Of a stretch of DNA of 64,000 bases, positions 47,849-56,326 are shown piece after piece. The stretch's first letter is position 1. The number at the start of each line of letters is the position of its first letter. The notes under the pieces were generated by a model. That model did not search any database. It was not told the DNA's origin and saw only the letters and a program-made list of their open reading frames with translations. The translations under genes were made by a program, and so were the position numbers. The DNA comes from CADEFQ01 sp050249415 (GTDB taxonomy: Bacteria > Pseudomonadota > Gammaproteobacteria > Steroidobacterales > Steroidobacteraceae). Location of the stretch: the NCBI GenBank assembly GCA_050249415.1, contig JBFWQO010000006.1, positions 168,002-232,001 of the forward strand, in the 5' to 3' direction.

Positions 47849-48698
47849 ATGAAAACCCGTGCTGCCGTGCTCGACGTGACGGGATTGCCGCGGCCCTACG
47901 CGACCTCACGCGCGCTCGCGATCGCCGACATCGATCTCGATCCGCCGGGCGCGGGCGAAGTGCGGGTCGCGATGCGCGCGGCGGGCCTGTGCCACTCCGA
48001 CCTGTCCGTGATCGACGGCAACCGCCCCCGCCCGCTGCCGATGGTGCTCGGGCACGAGGCCGCCGGCGTGGTCAACGCCCTTGGCGAGGGCGTAGCCGAT
48101 CTCGCGATCGGCGATCACGTGGTCACGACTTTCGTGCCGAGCTGCCGCGCCTGCGAACCCTGCAGCAGCGGGCGACCCGCGCTGTGCGGGCCGGGCGCCG
48201 CGAGCAATCTCGCCGGCACCCTGCCCGGCGGCGCGCGGCGCCTGCGCCGCGCGGGCGCGGACGTGCTGCATCACCTCGGCGTATCGGCATTCGCGGAGCA
48301 CGCGCTCGTTTCGCGGCGCTCGCTCGTGCGGATCGACCGCGATCTGCCGTTCGATGTCGCCGCCCTCTTCGGTTGCGCGGTCCTCACGGGCGTCGGCGCA
48401 ATGGTCAACGGCGCGGCGGCACGACGGTGACCGCGGCCTGCCTCACCCCCAGTCGCGGTTTACGGTGTCGCAGGCCTGCATCGTTGCCGACGAGCGCACG
48501 ATCAAGGGCAGCTACATGGGCGGGGCCGACCCGGCACGCGACATTCCCCGCTACATTGAGTGGTATCGCGCCGGCAAGCTGCCGATCGACCGTCTGCTGT
48601 CGCACAGGCTCACGCTCGATGAAATCAACGCGGGATTCGATGGCCTCGCGAGCGGCGAGGCGGTGCGTCAGGTCGTGCTCTGGAACACGCGAGCCTGA
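47849..48698 (+). pseudogene. zinc-dependent alcohol dehydrogenase, internally deleted and frameshifted
   Basis: The first 190 codons are a good class-III-like zinc ADH N-terminus (GLCHSDLSVIDG with a zinc ligand, GHEAAGVV, structural-zinc region CRACEPCSSGRPALC). The frame then stops at 48430. The C-terminus continues in another frame (ACIVADERTIKGSYMGG to QVVLWNTRA at 48698). About 110 codons holding the NAD-binding Rossmann domain are missing between GAMVNGAA and the remnant GGTTVTA, and a one-base shift separates that remnant from GLPHPQSRF. No functional enzyme can result, although the promoter and start look intact. Confidence 0.82.
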
Positions 48699-48745
48699 TA
48701 TGGCCCATTCGCCATCGCGCAAGCATCCAGAATGCTTCAGCAAAT

Positions 48746-49183
48746 CTACAAACTGCAGAAGTCCTCTATATGCACGTTGTTCGGATTCTGAACCAGCGTA
48801 TTCGGCTCATTCGGATCGATCCAGTCGATCAGCACCCAGCCTTCGAATTCTACGACTGCTTGCAAGCAATAGTAGGTAAACGAACGCGCGAACGTGAACT
48901 GCCCGGGCGCCGGCGGCCTGAAGAGGTCGATGGCGGTGTCGATGACATACAAGTTCCTGTATCGCGTCTCGCAAAGTTGGCTCCACTCCCACATGTAGTA
49001 GATTGCAGGAGCCGATTGCGTTGCCCGGCAGCTGTAGACCTTACGGAACGGGTTCTGGAATGGAACACGCGACTTCCAGTGGTAAATGTACTGTCCACCC
49101 GTATCTGCAACTGCCGGAACCGTCGCTGCGCTCACGCATACGAGCGACAACAGCACCAGCAGCCCCATAGCTTCGCACCGCAT
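48746..49183 (-). CDS. small secreted Cys-containing protein of unknown function
   Basis: A 145-residue protein with a signal peptide (about 1-26, ending AVADT). The mature part is rich in aromatic residues and has four Cys (YSCRATQ, LCETRY, YYCLQ, DFCSL), probably two disulfides. I recognise no family. G+C is lower than in the flanking genes, suggesting acquisition. Its 5' end overlaps the 3' end of the upstream gene by about 50 bp in another frame; an ATG five codons on is an alternative start. It may form a pair with that gene. Confidence 0.6.
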   Translation of the reverse strand: MRCEAMGLLVLLSLVCVSAATVPAVADTGGQYIYHWKSRVPFQNPFRKVYSCRATQSAPAIYYMWEWSQLCETRYRNLYVIDTAIDLFRPPAPGQFTFARSFTYYCLQAVVEFEGWVLIDWIDPNEPNTLVQNPNNVHIEDFCSL

Positions 49184-49683
49184 TCTCGCGCGATAACGTG
49201 TTCGGCGGACACTTTGGCCTCCCGCACCGGATTCCCTTCGAGGTGCACGACCGCAAGATCCATGTTCTCATTCATCCAGGCGATCACGGTTAGCTTGTCA
49301 GCTTCGTCCAGCGCCGTATCGAGTCCCTTTGCTGCCGCCGCAACAATTTCCACAAAGCGTCGGCCATCTGTATCGAAGTGTGCGGCGAGCGCATTGGAGT
49401 CAAACCTGAGCGAGTCCTTATGGTCACATAGAAAGCGGTGCCCCTCTTCCTGGTACTTCTGCAAGTTTGATCGCAACCCGCGTACGTAGCTCCTTAGTGA
49501 CTTTGCCCCCGCGGCCGACAGGCCGAGACCGTCGATGCCGTCCGGCTCGTCGGCGAAAGTCATCAACATGGCAAAAAGCCGTTGGTCATATGTCGGGCTG
49601 GTATCGAGCACTCGTGGTGGATCTGCCCATGCCGATGAAAGAGACAGGAGTGCGAGAGCAGCGGTGAAGACGAGGGGCTTCAT
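49132..49683 (-). CDS. small secreted protein of unknown function
   Basis: A 183-residue protein with a clear signal peptide (about 1-20, LALLSLSSAWAD). The mature part is mostly helical and charged, with no domain I recognise, and ends in a Cys-rich tail (WGCWCCCRSYA). GGGAG lies 9 nt before the ATG. Base composition is below the local average. Overlap with the next small secreted-protein gene suggests a two-gene unit of recent origin; no function is assigned. Confidence 0.62.
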   Translation of the reverse strand: MKPLVFTAALALLSLSSAWADPPRVLDTSPTYDQRLFAMLMTFADEPDGIDGLGLSAAGAKSLRSYVRGLRSNLQKYQEEGHRFLCDHKDSLRFDSNALAAHFDTDGRRFVEIVAAAAKGLDTALDEADKLTVIAWMNENMDLAVVHLEGNPVREAKVSAEHVIARECGAKLWGCWCCCRSYA

Positions 49684-49868
49684 CGGAGGGATCTCCCTGA
49701 TCCGGATCCGGGTAGCGACCTGCGTAGAGAGCGCACCTCACAGAATATGCGCTTGTCCAGCACCCGCTGCATCAAATTGTATTGCAGAAGTGAGATCCGG
49801 ATCTCGACCTTGGGCTGGTGTCGGGTACTTGCCCGCTTGATGCGATATCTGCGACGCTGCTTCGAGGT
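49684..49868. other. intergenic region with palindromes
   Basis: A 185-bp gap of moderate G+C between a leftward MFS gene and a leftward hypothetical gene. It contains the perfect palindrome GAGATCCGGATCTC (49792-49805) and a related GATCCGGATCCGG near 49700. These could end the MFS transcript or bind a regulator. No ORF with coding character was seen. Confidence 0.4.
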
Positions 49869-51101
49869 CTACGGAATCCGCCGCGCCGCGAGCGAACGCC
49901 AGAAAAGGAGGGCGCACGCGACCGCGAGCAGCGACAGCGCACCGAAGAACCCGATCATCGGCTGGTAGCCCGCCGGGTTCGCGGCGCCCGCGCCGTTCGC
50001 GTCGTTGAGCGCACCCGCCGCGACATTGGCGAGCGCGAGTCCGATGTTCTGCACCATCGTCATGAAGCCGTACGCCGTGCCGAGGCGCTGTGGCGCGACG
50101 AGCAGGGTCACCGCGGGCCAGAGCACGGCCGGCACGAGCGAGAACGCGATGCCGATCAGCGCCGTGCTGATGCCGGGCGACAGCGAGGTGGCGCCGAGCA
50201 CCCAGAACGCGGCGACGAGCGTCGCCGCGCCGAGCGTCAGCAGGAGTCCGTGGCGACCGACGCGGTCGTTCAGCCAGCCGCAGAGGGGCGTCGCGAACAC
50301 CGCGGCCAGGAACACGTGGCTGTTCATCAGGCTCGCCGCCTCGAGCGTCATGTCGCGCGTGTGCTGCAGGTACTTGATCGCGAACGTACTGCGAAACGGG
50401 AAGATCACCGAATAGAAGAGCACGCAGAGCGCGAGCACGTACCAGTAGCCGCGATTGAAGCGCGTGAGGCCGCGCAGTCCGATCCGCTCGCGCGACAGCC
50501 CGAGCACCTGCACGCCGCGCGCGGCCGCGGTCGACTCGAGCCGCCAGTACGCGAGCGCCGCGACGACACCCGCGCCCATGACGCCGGCCGCGAGCCACAG
50601 CGGTGCCTGCCAGCCGGAGGCGTACGCTTCGGAGGCCCAGAGCGGCGAGACATCGACCGCGTACGACCCGATGCGCGCGAAGCTGATCGACAGCGCCATC
50701 GCGAGCGCGAGTTGCCGGCCCGCAAACCAGACGCCGAGCGCGACGATCGTCGCGACGATCATCGTCTCGGCGCCGATGCCGAACAGCAGTCGCCCCGCGG
50801 CCATCACCGCGAACGGCGTGCCGATCGCGGTCAGCAGCGCGCCGACGAGGCAGATCACCGCGGTGGAGAACGTCACGAAGCCCGGCCCGTAGCGGTCCAC
50901 CAGGATGCCGCCGACGAACACGAGCACGATGTTCGGTGCGCTGTAGATCGCGTTCAGCGTGCCGATCTGCGCGTCGGAGAAGCCGAGCTCACGCGACAGC
51001 TGCTCGGCGAGCGGACCGATCGAATCGTAGACGTAGTAGTTGCCGAAGAGCGCGAGTCCGGTCAGCGCGAGCACCGCCCACGCCGCACCGGCGCGCGTCA
51101 C
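49869..51101 (-). CDS. MFS transporter
   Basis: A 410-residue protein with about 12 membrane helices. The MFS loop-2/3 signature is visible as GGILVDRYGPG (about 63-73) and its second-half equivalent as GWLNDRVGRHG. The substrate is unknown; it resembles anion/cation or sugar-acid porters. The GTG start is set by the 4-nt overlap (GTGA) with the upstream quinone-oxidoreductase stop; the open frame upstream of it is antisense shadow. It is the last gene of the glnB-ferredoxin-qor-MFS run. Confidence 0.83.
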   Translation of the reverse strand: MTRAGAAWAVLALTGLALFGNYYVYDSIGPLAEQLSRELGFSDAQIGTLNAIYSAPNIVLVFVGGILVDRYGPGFVTFSTAVICLVGALLTAIGTPFAVMAAGRLLFGIGAETMIVATIVALGVWFAGRQLALAMALSISFARIGSYAVDVSPLWASEAYASGWQAPLWLAAGVMGAGVVAALAYWRLESTAAARGVQVLGLSRERIGLRGLTRFNRGYWYVLALCVLFYSVIFPFRSTFAIKYLQHTRDMTLEAASLMNSHVFLAAVFATPLCGWLNDRVGRHGLLLTLGAATLVAAFWVLGATSLSPGISTALIGIAFSLVPAVLWPAVTLLVAPQRLGTAYGFMTMVQNIGLALANVAAGALNDANGAGAANPAGYQPMIGFFGALSLLAVACALLFWRSLAARRIP

Positions 51102-52084
51102 GGCACGAGCACCGTCGAGCCCGTGTTGCGTCGCGCCTCGAGATCGCGGTGCGCCTGCACGGCCTCCGCGAGCGCATAGCGCTGGCCGATGCGCACCCGC
51201 AGTTTCTTCTTCGTGAGCATCGCAAAGAGCTCGCGCGCCGCGGCGGCGAGGTCGACCGGGGCTGCGACATAGGTGAACAGGCTCGGGCGGGTGAGAAAGA
51301 GCGAGCCCCGCTTCGCGAGTTCGAGTGGGGAAACCGCGGGCGGCGGACCCGACGTGTTGCCGTAGCTCACCATCATGCCGAGCGGTCGCAGGCAATCGAG
51401 CGATTCGAAGAACGTGTCCTTGCCGATCGAATCGTAGACGACGTGCACGCCCGCACCCTTCGTCAGGCGCTTCACTTCCGCCACGATGTCGTCGCTGCCG
51501 GAGAGCAGCGTGTGATGGCAACCGTGCCGCTTCGCGAGCGTGGCCTTCTCCAGGCTGCCGACGATACCGATCACGCGCGCGCCGAGCGCACGCGCCCATT
51601 GCGTGAGCAGGAGCCCGACGCCGCCGGCCGCGGCGTGCACGAGCACATGGTCGCCCTTCTTCACGCGGTAGGTGCGTCGCAGCAGGTAATGCGCGGTGAG
51701 GCCCTTCAGCATGATCGCCGCGGCCGTTTCGTCCTTCACGCCCTTCGGCAGCCTGACGAGCCGCGCCGCCGCCACGTTGCGTGCCTGCGCATACGCCCCG
51801 GGGCTCTGCAGCGCATAGGCGATGCGATCACCGGCCCGCAACCCCTTCACCTTGCGGCCGACCGCGGTGACGACGCCGGCCGCCTCGTGGCCCGGCACCG
51901 CCGGCAGCGCGACCGGGTAGAGCCCCGTGCGATCGTAGACGTCGATGAAATTGAGGCCGATCGCGGTGTGCCTGACCTGCACTTCGCCCTCGGCAGGCGG
52001 TGGCAGGGCGATCGATTCGATGCGCAGCACTTCGGGGCCGCCGGTCTCGCGGATCACGACAGCCGGGGTCGTCACGTCGGGCAT
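51098..52084 (-). CDS. NADPH:quinone oxidoreductase (zeta-crystallin type)
   Basis: A 328-residue MDR protein without zinc ligands. The family block GLNFIDVYDRTGLYP (43-57) and the nucleotide-binding HAAAGGVGLLLTQWAR (about 150-165) are diagnostic of QOR. It makes one-electron reductions of quinones or reduces enones with NADPH. It is preceded by a 9-bp gap after the 2Fe-2S protein; a TAGACT hexamer (minus strand, complement of 52091-52096) ends 6 nt before its ATG, so an extra leaderless start is possible. Confidence 0.9.
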   Translation of the reverse strand: MPDVTTPAVVIRETGGPEVLRIESIALPPPAEGEVQVRHTAIGLNFIDVYDRTGLYPVALPAVPGHEAAGVVTAVGRKVKGLRAGDRIAYALQSPGAYAQARNVAAARLVRLPKGVKDETAAAIMLKGLTAHYLLRRTYRVKKGDHVLVHAAAGGVGLLLTQWARALGARVIGIVGSLEKATLAKRHGCHHTLLSGSDDIVAEVKRLTKGAGVHVVYDSIGKDTFFESLDCLRPLGMMVSYGNTSGPPPAVSPLELAKRGSLFLTRPSLFTYVAAPVDLAAAARELFAMLTKKKLRVRIGQRYALAEAVQAHRDLEARRNTGSTVLVP

Positions 52085-52093
52085 CCGCGCAGT

Positions 52094-52468
52094 CTACGCG
52101 GACTCGCCGGTCTGCGCGATGCGGAGCGGCTCGACTACCCGCCCGCCGATCAGGTGTTCCTGGATGATGCGCTCGAGATTGCCCGCCGTGCAGTCGCGGT
52201 ACCAGGTGCCCTCGGGGTAGACCACGGCGATCGGCCCCTGGGTGCAGATACGCAGGCAGTCGGCCTTCGTGCGCAGCACGCCGTGCGGGCGGTCGACGAG
52301 TCCGAGTTCCTTCAGTCGTCGCTTGAGTAAGGCCCAGGTTTCCTGCTGCAGCGCCGGATCCGCGCACTTGCCGCCGGCACACAGGAAAATGTGCCGCCGG
52401 GCGGTGTCGATCTGCAGCAGATCGATGGCGCGTGGCAGCGCATCGGGACCGCTCGCGCCCTCCGCCAT
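52094..52468 (-). CDS. thioredoxin-fold 2Fe-2S ferredoxin-like protein
   Basis: A 124-residue protein with the cluster pattern of NuoE-like 2Fe-2S proteins: Cys30-x4-Cys35 (CAGGKC) and Cys-x3-Cys (CLRIC) some 40 residues later. It ends with TWYRDCTAGNLERIIQEHLIGG, a conserved C-terminal block of the short cyanobacterial/proteobacterial '(2Fe-2S) ferredoxin' family. The role is unknown, presumably electron transfer. It starts 2 bp after the glnB stop, so the two are translated together. Confidence 0.85.
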   Translation of the reverse strand: MAEGASGPDALPRAIDLLQIDTARRHIFLCAGGKCADPALQQETWALLKRRLKELGLVDRPHGVLRTKADCLRICTQGPIAVVYPEGTWYRDCTAGNLERIIQEHLIGGRVVEPLRIAQTGESA

Positions 52469-52470
52469 CG

Positions 52471-52809
52471 TCAGAGCGCGGAGTCGTCGGTCTCGCCGGT
52501 GCGGATGCGCACCACGCGGTCGATCGCGGTGATGAAGATCTTGCCGTCGCCGACCTTGCCCGTCTTGGCCGCCTTCAGCACGGCGTCGACCACCTGGTCG
52601 ACGAGCGCATCGCTGACCGCCACCTCGATGCGGGTCTTCGGCACGAAGTCGACCACGTATTCGGCGCCGCGATACAACTCGGTGTGGCCGCGCTGGCGAC
52701 CGAAGCCTTTCACTTCCGTGACGGTCATGCCCGACACGCCGATCTCGGACAGCGCAGCGCGCACGTCGTCGAGCTTGAACGGCTTGATAATCGCGGTGAC
52801 CAGTTTCAT
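52471..52809 (-). CDS. glnB: nitrogen regulatory protein P-II
   Basis: A 112-residue PII protein of exact family length. The T-loop has the uridylylation site Tyr51 (RGAEYVVDF), and the C-terminal block TGKVGDGKIFITAIDRVVRIRTGE is the PROSITE P-II pattern region. It senses 2-oxoglutarate and ATP/ADP and controls glutamine synthetase adenylylation and NtrBC signalling. GGGAG precedes the ATG. A second PII (GlnK) with amtB is not in the window. Confidence 0.95.
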   Translation of the reverse strand: MKLVTAIIKPFKLDDVRAALSEIGVSGMTVTEVKGFGRQRGHTELYRGAEYVVDFVPKTRIEVAVSDALVDQVVDAVLKAAKTGKVGDGKIFITAIDRVVRIRTGETDDSAL

Positions 52810-53000
52810 GCACGCACTCCCGTCGATGACCCTTTGCCTGCTTTCGAAAGCAGCTTTCGTGCCAGTGCACGGCGGGCCCGAATTCATGTGGTTTACACGC
52901 GAGCCCGCGCAGCCTGCCGCGTCGCCGCGCACCATTCTAGCGCAAGCACGCGCCCGCCGCGCCCGCGATTGGTGCACTTGGGTTCGCAGCGGGCGCCCAG

Positions 53001-53006
53001 TATGCT
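53001..53006 (+). promoter_or_regulatory. promoter -35 TTGGGT / -10 TATGCT for flavoprotein gene
   Basis: TTGGGT (52978-52983), 17 bp, TATGCT (53001-53006). The -10 ends 9 nt before the ATG at 53016 and there is no Shine-Dalgarno, so the mRNA is probably leaderless or nearly so. It is the best-formed of the close-range promoters in the window. Confidence 0.5.
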
Positions 53007-53015
53007 GGTCGCCCA

Positions 53016-54233
53016 ATGCCGCGGAACATCGTGATCGTGGGCGCGGGCCAGGCCGCGGCCCAGGCAGTCGAGACCTTGCGTCGCAAGGGCTATGCGCACG
53101 ACCTCACGGTCATCGGCGAGGAACCCTGCCTGCCGTACCAGCGCCCGCCGCTGTCGAAGAAATTCCTCGCCGGCACGCTCGGCGAGGATCACCTGCCGAT
53201 CCGCCACCGTGCGTTCTACGATGAACACGCGGTGGCGTTGCACCTCGGCCGGCGTGCGACACGCGTCGACCCCGCCTCGCGCACCGTCACGCTCGACGAC
53301 GGCCGCGCGCTCGGCTACGACGCGCTGCTGCTCGCGACCGGCAGCCGCGCCCGTCGGCTCGACGTGCCCGGGGCCGCGCTCGCGGGCGTGCACACGCTGC
53401 GCACGCTGGCCGACTCGGCGGCGATCCGCGAGGCCGCGCAGCCGGGCGCGCGCGCCGTCATCGTCGGGGGCGGGTACATCGGCCTCGAAGCGGCCGCGAG
53501 CCTGCGCGCGATCGGACTCGAAGTCACCGTGCTCGAAGTCGCGCAGCGCGTGATGAGCCGCGTGGTCTCGGAACCCGTGTCGCGGTTCTATGAAGCGGAG
53601 CACGCCCGCCATGGCGTGCGGATCGTGTGCGGTGCGGCGCTCGCGGGCCTCGATGGCGATGCGCGCGTGCGCTCGGTACGCTGCGCCGACGGCAGCGAAC
53701 ACCCGGCCGATCTCGTGATCATCGGTGTCGGCGTGGCACCGGTCGACGAAATAGCGCAGGCAGCCGGCCTCGCCTGTGACGACGGTATCGTGGTCGACGA
53801 GTACTGCCGCACGTCGGACCCGCACATCTTCGCCGCGGGCGACTGCACGAACCACCCGAGCGTGCGCTACGGGCGACGCATGCGCCTCGAATCGGTCGAC
53901 CATGCGTTCGAGCAGGCGACTAGCGCCGCGCTCAACCTGATCGGTACCGTCACCGTGCACGATCGCACGCCATGGTTCTGGTCCGACCAGTACGATCTCA
54001 AGCTTGTGATCGTCGGCCTCGCGCAAGGGCACGACCGCATCGTGCTGCGCGGAGATCCGGCGAGCCGCGGTTTCTCCGTGTGCTACCTCGCGGGCGGCGA
54101 GCTGATCGCCGTCGATACCGTCAACAGCGCGAAGGACCAGATGGCCGCGCGCAAGCTCGTCGCTGCCCGCGTACACCCGGATCCGGCACGCCTCGCGGAC
54201 ATAACGCGGCCGCTGCGGGATTGTGTCGCGTAG
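53016..54233 (+). CDS. FAD-dependent ferredoxin/rubredoxin reductase-like oxidoreductase
   Basis: A 405-residue two-dinucleotide-fold flavoprotein. The FAD motif is IVIVGAGQAAAQAVETLR (5-22), family block PYQRPPLSKKFL (40-51), NAD motif AVIVGGGYIGLEAAASLR (147-164), and second FAD motif HIFAAGDCTNHP (about 270). This is the class of reductases that pass electrons from NAD(P)H to ferredoxins of P450 or ring-hydroxylating oxygenases. The partner is not obvious; the nearby 2Fe-2S protein is a thioredoxin-fold type and not a usual one. Confidence 0.87.
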   Translation: MPRNIVIVGAGQAAAQAVETLRRKGYAHDLTVIGEEPCLPYQRPPLSKKFLAGTLGEDHLPIRHRAFYDEHAVALHLGRRATRVDPASRTVTLDDGRALGYDALLLATGSRARRLDVPGAALAGVHTLRTLADSAAIREAAQPGARAVIVGGGYIGLEAAASLRAIGLEVTVLEVAQRVMSRVVSEPVSRFYEAEHARHGVRIVCGAALAGLDGDARVRSVRCADGSEHPADLVIIGVGVAPVDEIAQAAGLACDDGIVVDEYCRTSDPHIFAAGDCTNHPSVRYGRRMRLESVDHAFEQATSAALNLIGTVTVHDRTPWFWSDQYDLKLVIVGLAQGHDRIVLRGDPASRGFSVCYLAGGELIAVDTVNSAKDQMAARKLVAARVHPDPARLADITRPLRDCVA

Positions 54234-54259
54234 TCGCCCCGCCGCGCCGCGAAAAGGGC

Positions 54260-54265
54260 GATAAT
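54260..54265 (+). promoter_or_regulatory. -10 element (GATAAT) before metalloprotease gene
   Basis: GATAAT ends 9 nt before the ATG at 54275, with no ribosome-binding site between, again fitting a leaderless transcript. No -35 at 16-18 bp. Confidence 0.42.
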
Positions 54266-54274
54266 CCGCCCACA

Positions 54275-56326
54275 ATGACGCTAAGGGGGATCACCGCGCG
54301 ATGCGTCGCGCTCACGCTCGCCGTCGCGGCGCCCGGCGCGGTCGCCGGCGCGAGTGCACGCATCGTCCACCTCGAACCGGTGCGCGCACTCGTGGCGAAG
54401 CGCGACACCCCGGCGGACCGCGAACAACTGTCGTTCGAGGCCTTCGGCAAGCGCTTCGACCTCGAGCTCGAGCGCAACGCGCGCATCGCCGCCGCGGTGC
54501 CCGGCGCGCGGCCCGATCTCGTCCCGCTCGAGGGCCGCATCGTCGGGCTCGCCGGTTCGTGGGCGCGCATCACGCGATCGCGCGAGGGCTACGTCGGGCT
54601 CGTCAGTGACGGTCGCGAGCTCTTCGCGATCGAACCGGCGCGGGCGGTCGCGGCGCTCGCCGATGCCGCGCTCACCCCGCCCGTATCGGGCACCGTCGCC
54701 TACCGCCTCGAGGATGCGCTGATCGACCCGGGCGCGGTGAGCTGCGGCGCCCGCCCGGCCGACGGCGAGACGAGCGGGCTCTCGCTCTACAAGTCGCTCG
54801 CCACGGAACTCGCGCCGCTCGCCTCGCTCACGGTCGACCGCCAGCTCGATGTCGCGATGGTCGCCGATTACGAGCTGTACCAGGCCTACGGCGCTGCGAC
54901 GATCGACTTCCTGGTCGCCCGCATGAATGTCGTCGACGGCCTGTATGCCGCGCAGCTCGGCATCCGGATCCGCGTCGGTTCGACCCGGGTCTTCGAATCG
55001 GCCCTGCAGCCCTTCAGCGCCACGGCGGCGCCGGACCTGTTGCAGCAGCTCGCCGGCTTTCGTCGCACGACCATCGCGTCGCAGCGACTCGGGCTCACGC
55101 ACCTGATGACGGGCCGCGAACTCGACGAGACCACGGTCGGCATCGCCTACCTCGATACGGTCTGCTCGCTGCAGTCGGCGAGTCTCACCGAGGCGCGCAC
55201 CGGCAAGCTGAGCGCCGCGCTGATTTCCCTGGTCGCGGCCCACGAGATCGGCCACAACTTCGGCGCGCCGCACGACGGCGAAGCGGGCAAGGCATGCGCC
55301 GCGACGAACCCGAACGCGTACCTGATGGCGCCCACGCTGTCGACCGCGAATACGCAGTTCTCCGCATGCAGCGTCGCCGAGATCTCGCAACGCATCGCCG
55401 CGGCGTCGTGCCTCTCGGCCGTGGACCAGGTCGACGTCGCGCTCGTGGCTCCGGTCGCGAACGCGCGGCACGGCATCGGGGAGACCTGGTCGCTCACTTT
55501 CAGCGTGCGCTCGATCGGGACCCGTGATGCCGCGATGACGGCCGCTGCCTTCACGATCCCGGCGGGCTCGTCGCTCGAGGGCATCAATGCCGCGGGCGGC
55601 ACCTGCACCGTCGTCGGCAACCAGGCGAGCTGCAGCCTCGGCACACTCACGCCGGGCACGACACGCACGATCACGCTGTCGCTGACGGGCCGCGTGCTCG
55701 GCACCGAAACACTCATGGGGAACGTGTTTGCCGCGGGCGACGGTTCGCCCGGCAACGACAATGCGTCGGTCGAGATCATCACGGCCCCGCTCGCCGATCT
55801 CGCCACCTCGGTGAGCGCCACACCCGCGGCCCTCGCGGTGGGCGACGACTCCCGCTTTGCCGTGACGATGAGCAACCTCGGCCCGAGCGTCACGTCGGAC
55901 GCGCGCCTCTCGATCGACATCCCGACCGGACTCACCGTGCACACGATCGATGCAGGCACGCTCGGGTGCACCGTGAACGCCCACAGCGTCTCGTGCGATC
56001 CGCTGCTGCTCGCGCCCGGCGATACGCGCAGGGTGAACTTCACCGCGCGCGCCGATGCCGCCGGCACTTTCACCGTGACGGCCGTGGCACTCACCGCGGC
56101 GGTCGACCCCGTCAGCGGGAACAACGCGGCGAGCGCATCGGTCACCGTGACCGGCGGCGGGAGCACCCCGCCGGCGCCGCCCCCACCCGCGAGCGGCGCA
56201 ACGAGCGGCGGTGGCGGCGGCGCGCTCTCGCCGTGGCTGCTCGCGCTGCTCGCGGCGGCGGCGATGCGGCGATGCGGCCGGCGGACTCAGCCGATGACGG
56301 CGAGCAGGTCCTTCGCGTCGACCTGA
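54275..56326 (+). CDS. secreted reprolysin-like metalloprotease with DUF11 repeat and GlyGly-CTERM-like tail
   Basis: A 683-residue protein: signal peptide (about 1-25), propeptide-like region, an M12B-type zinc protease domain (about 190-390) with HEIGHNFGAPHD (His323, Glu324, His327, His333), then two beta-sandwich DUF11-type repeats (about 395-620). The end is a GGGGG linker, a hydrophobic helix (LSPWLLALLAAAA) and RRCGRR, as in GlyGly-CTERM sorting signals cut by rhombosortase for type II-secreted surface proteins. Such tails normally stop right after the Arg cluster; here 13 more residues follow, in the 40 bp overlapping the pyruvate carboxylase gene. Confidence 0.85.
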   Translation: MTLRGITARCVALTLAVAAPGAVAGASARIVHLEPVRALVAKRDTPADREQLSFEAFGKRFDLELERNARIAAAVPGARPDLVPLEGRIVGLAGSWARITRSREGYVGLVSDGRELFAIEPARAVAALADAALTPPVSGTVAYRLEDALIDPGAVSCGARPADGETSGLSLYKSLATELAPLASLTVDRQLDVAMVADYELYQAYGAATIDFLVARMNVVDGLYAAQLGIRIRVGSTRVFESALQPFSATAAPDLLQQLAGFRRTTIASQRLGLTHLMTGRELDETTVGIAYLDTVCSLQSASLTEARTGKLSAALISLVAAHEIGHNFGAPHDGEAGKACAATNPNAYLMAPTLSTANTQFSACSVAEISQRIAAASCLSAVDQVDVALVAPVANARHGIGETWSLTFSVRSIGTRDAAMTAAAFTIPAGSSLEGINAAGGTCTVVGNQASCSLGTLTPGTTRTITLSLTGRVLGTETLMGNVFAAGDGSPGNDNASVEIITAPLADLATSVSATPAALAVGDDSRFAVTMSNLGPSVTSDARLSIDIPTGLTVHTIDAGTLGCTVNAHSVSCDPLLLAPGDTRRVNFTARADAAGTFTVTAVALTAAVDPVSGNNAASASVTVTGGGSTPPAPPPPASGATSGGGGGALSPWLLALLAAAAMRRCGRRTQPMTASRSFAST

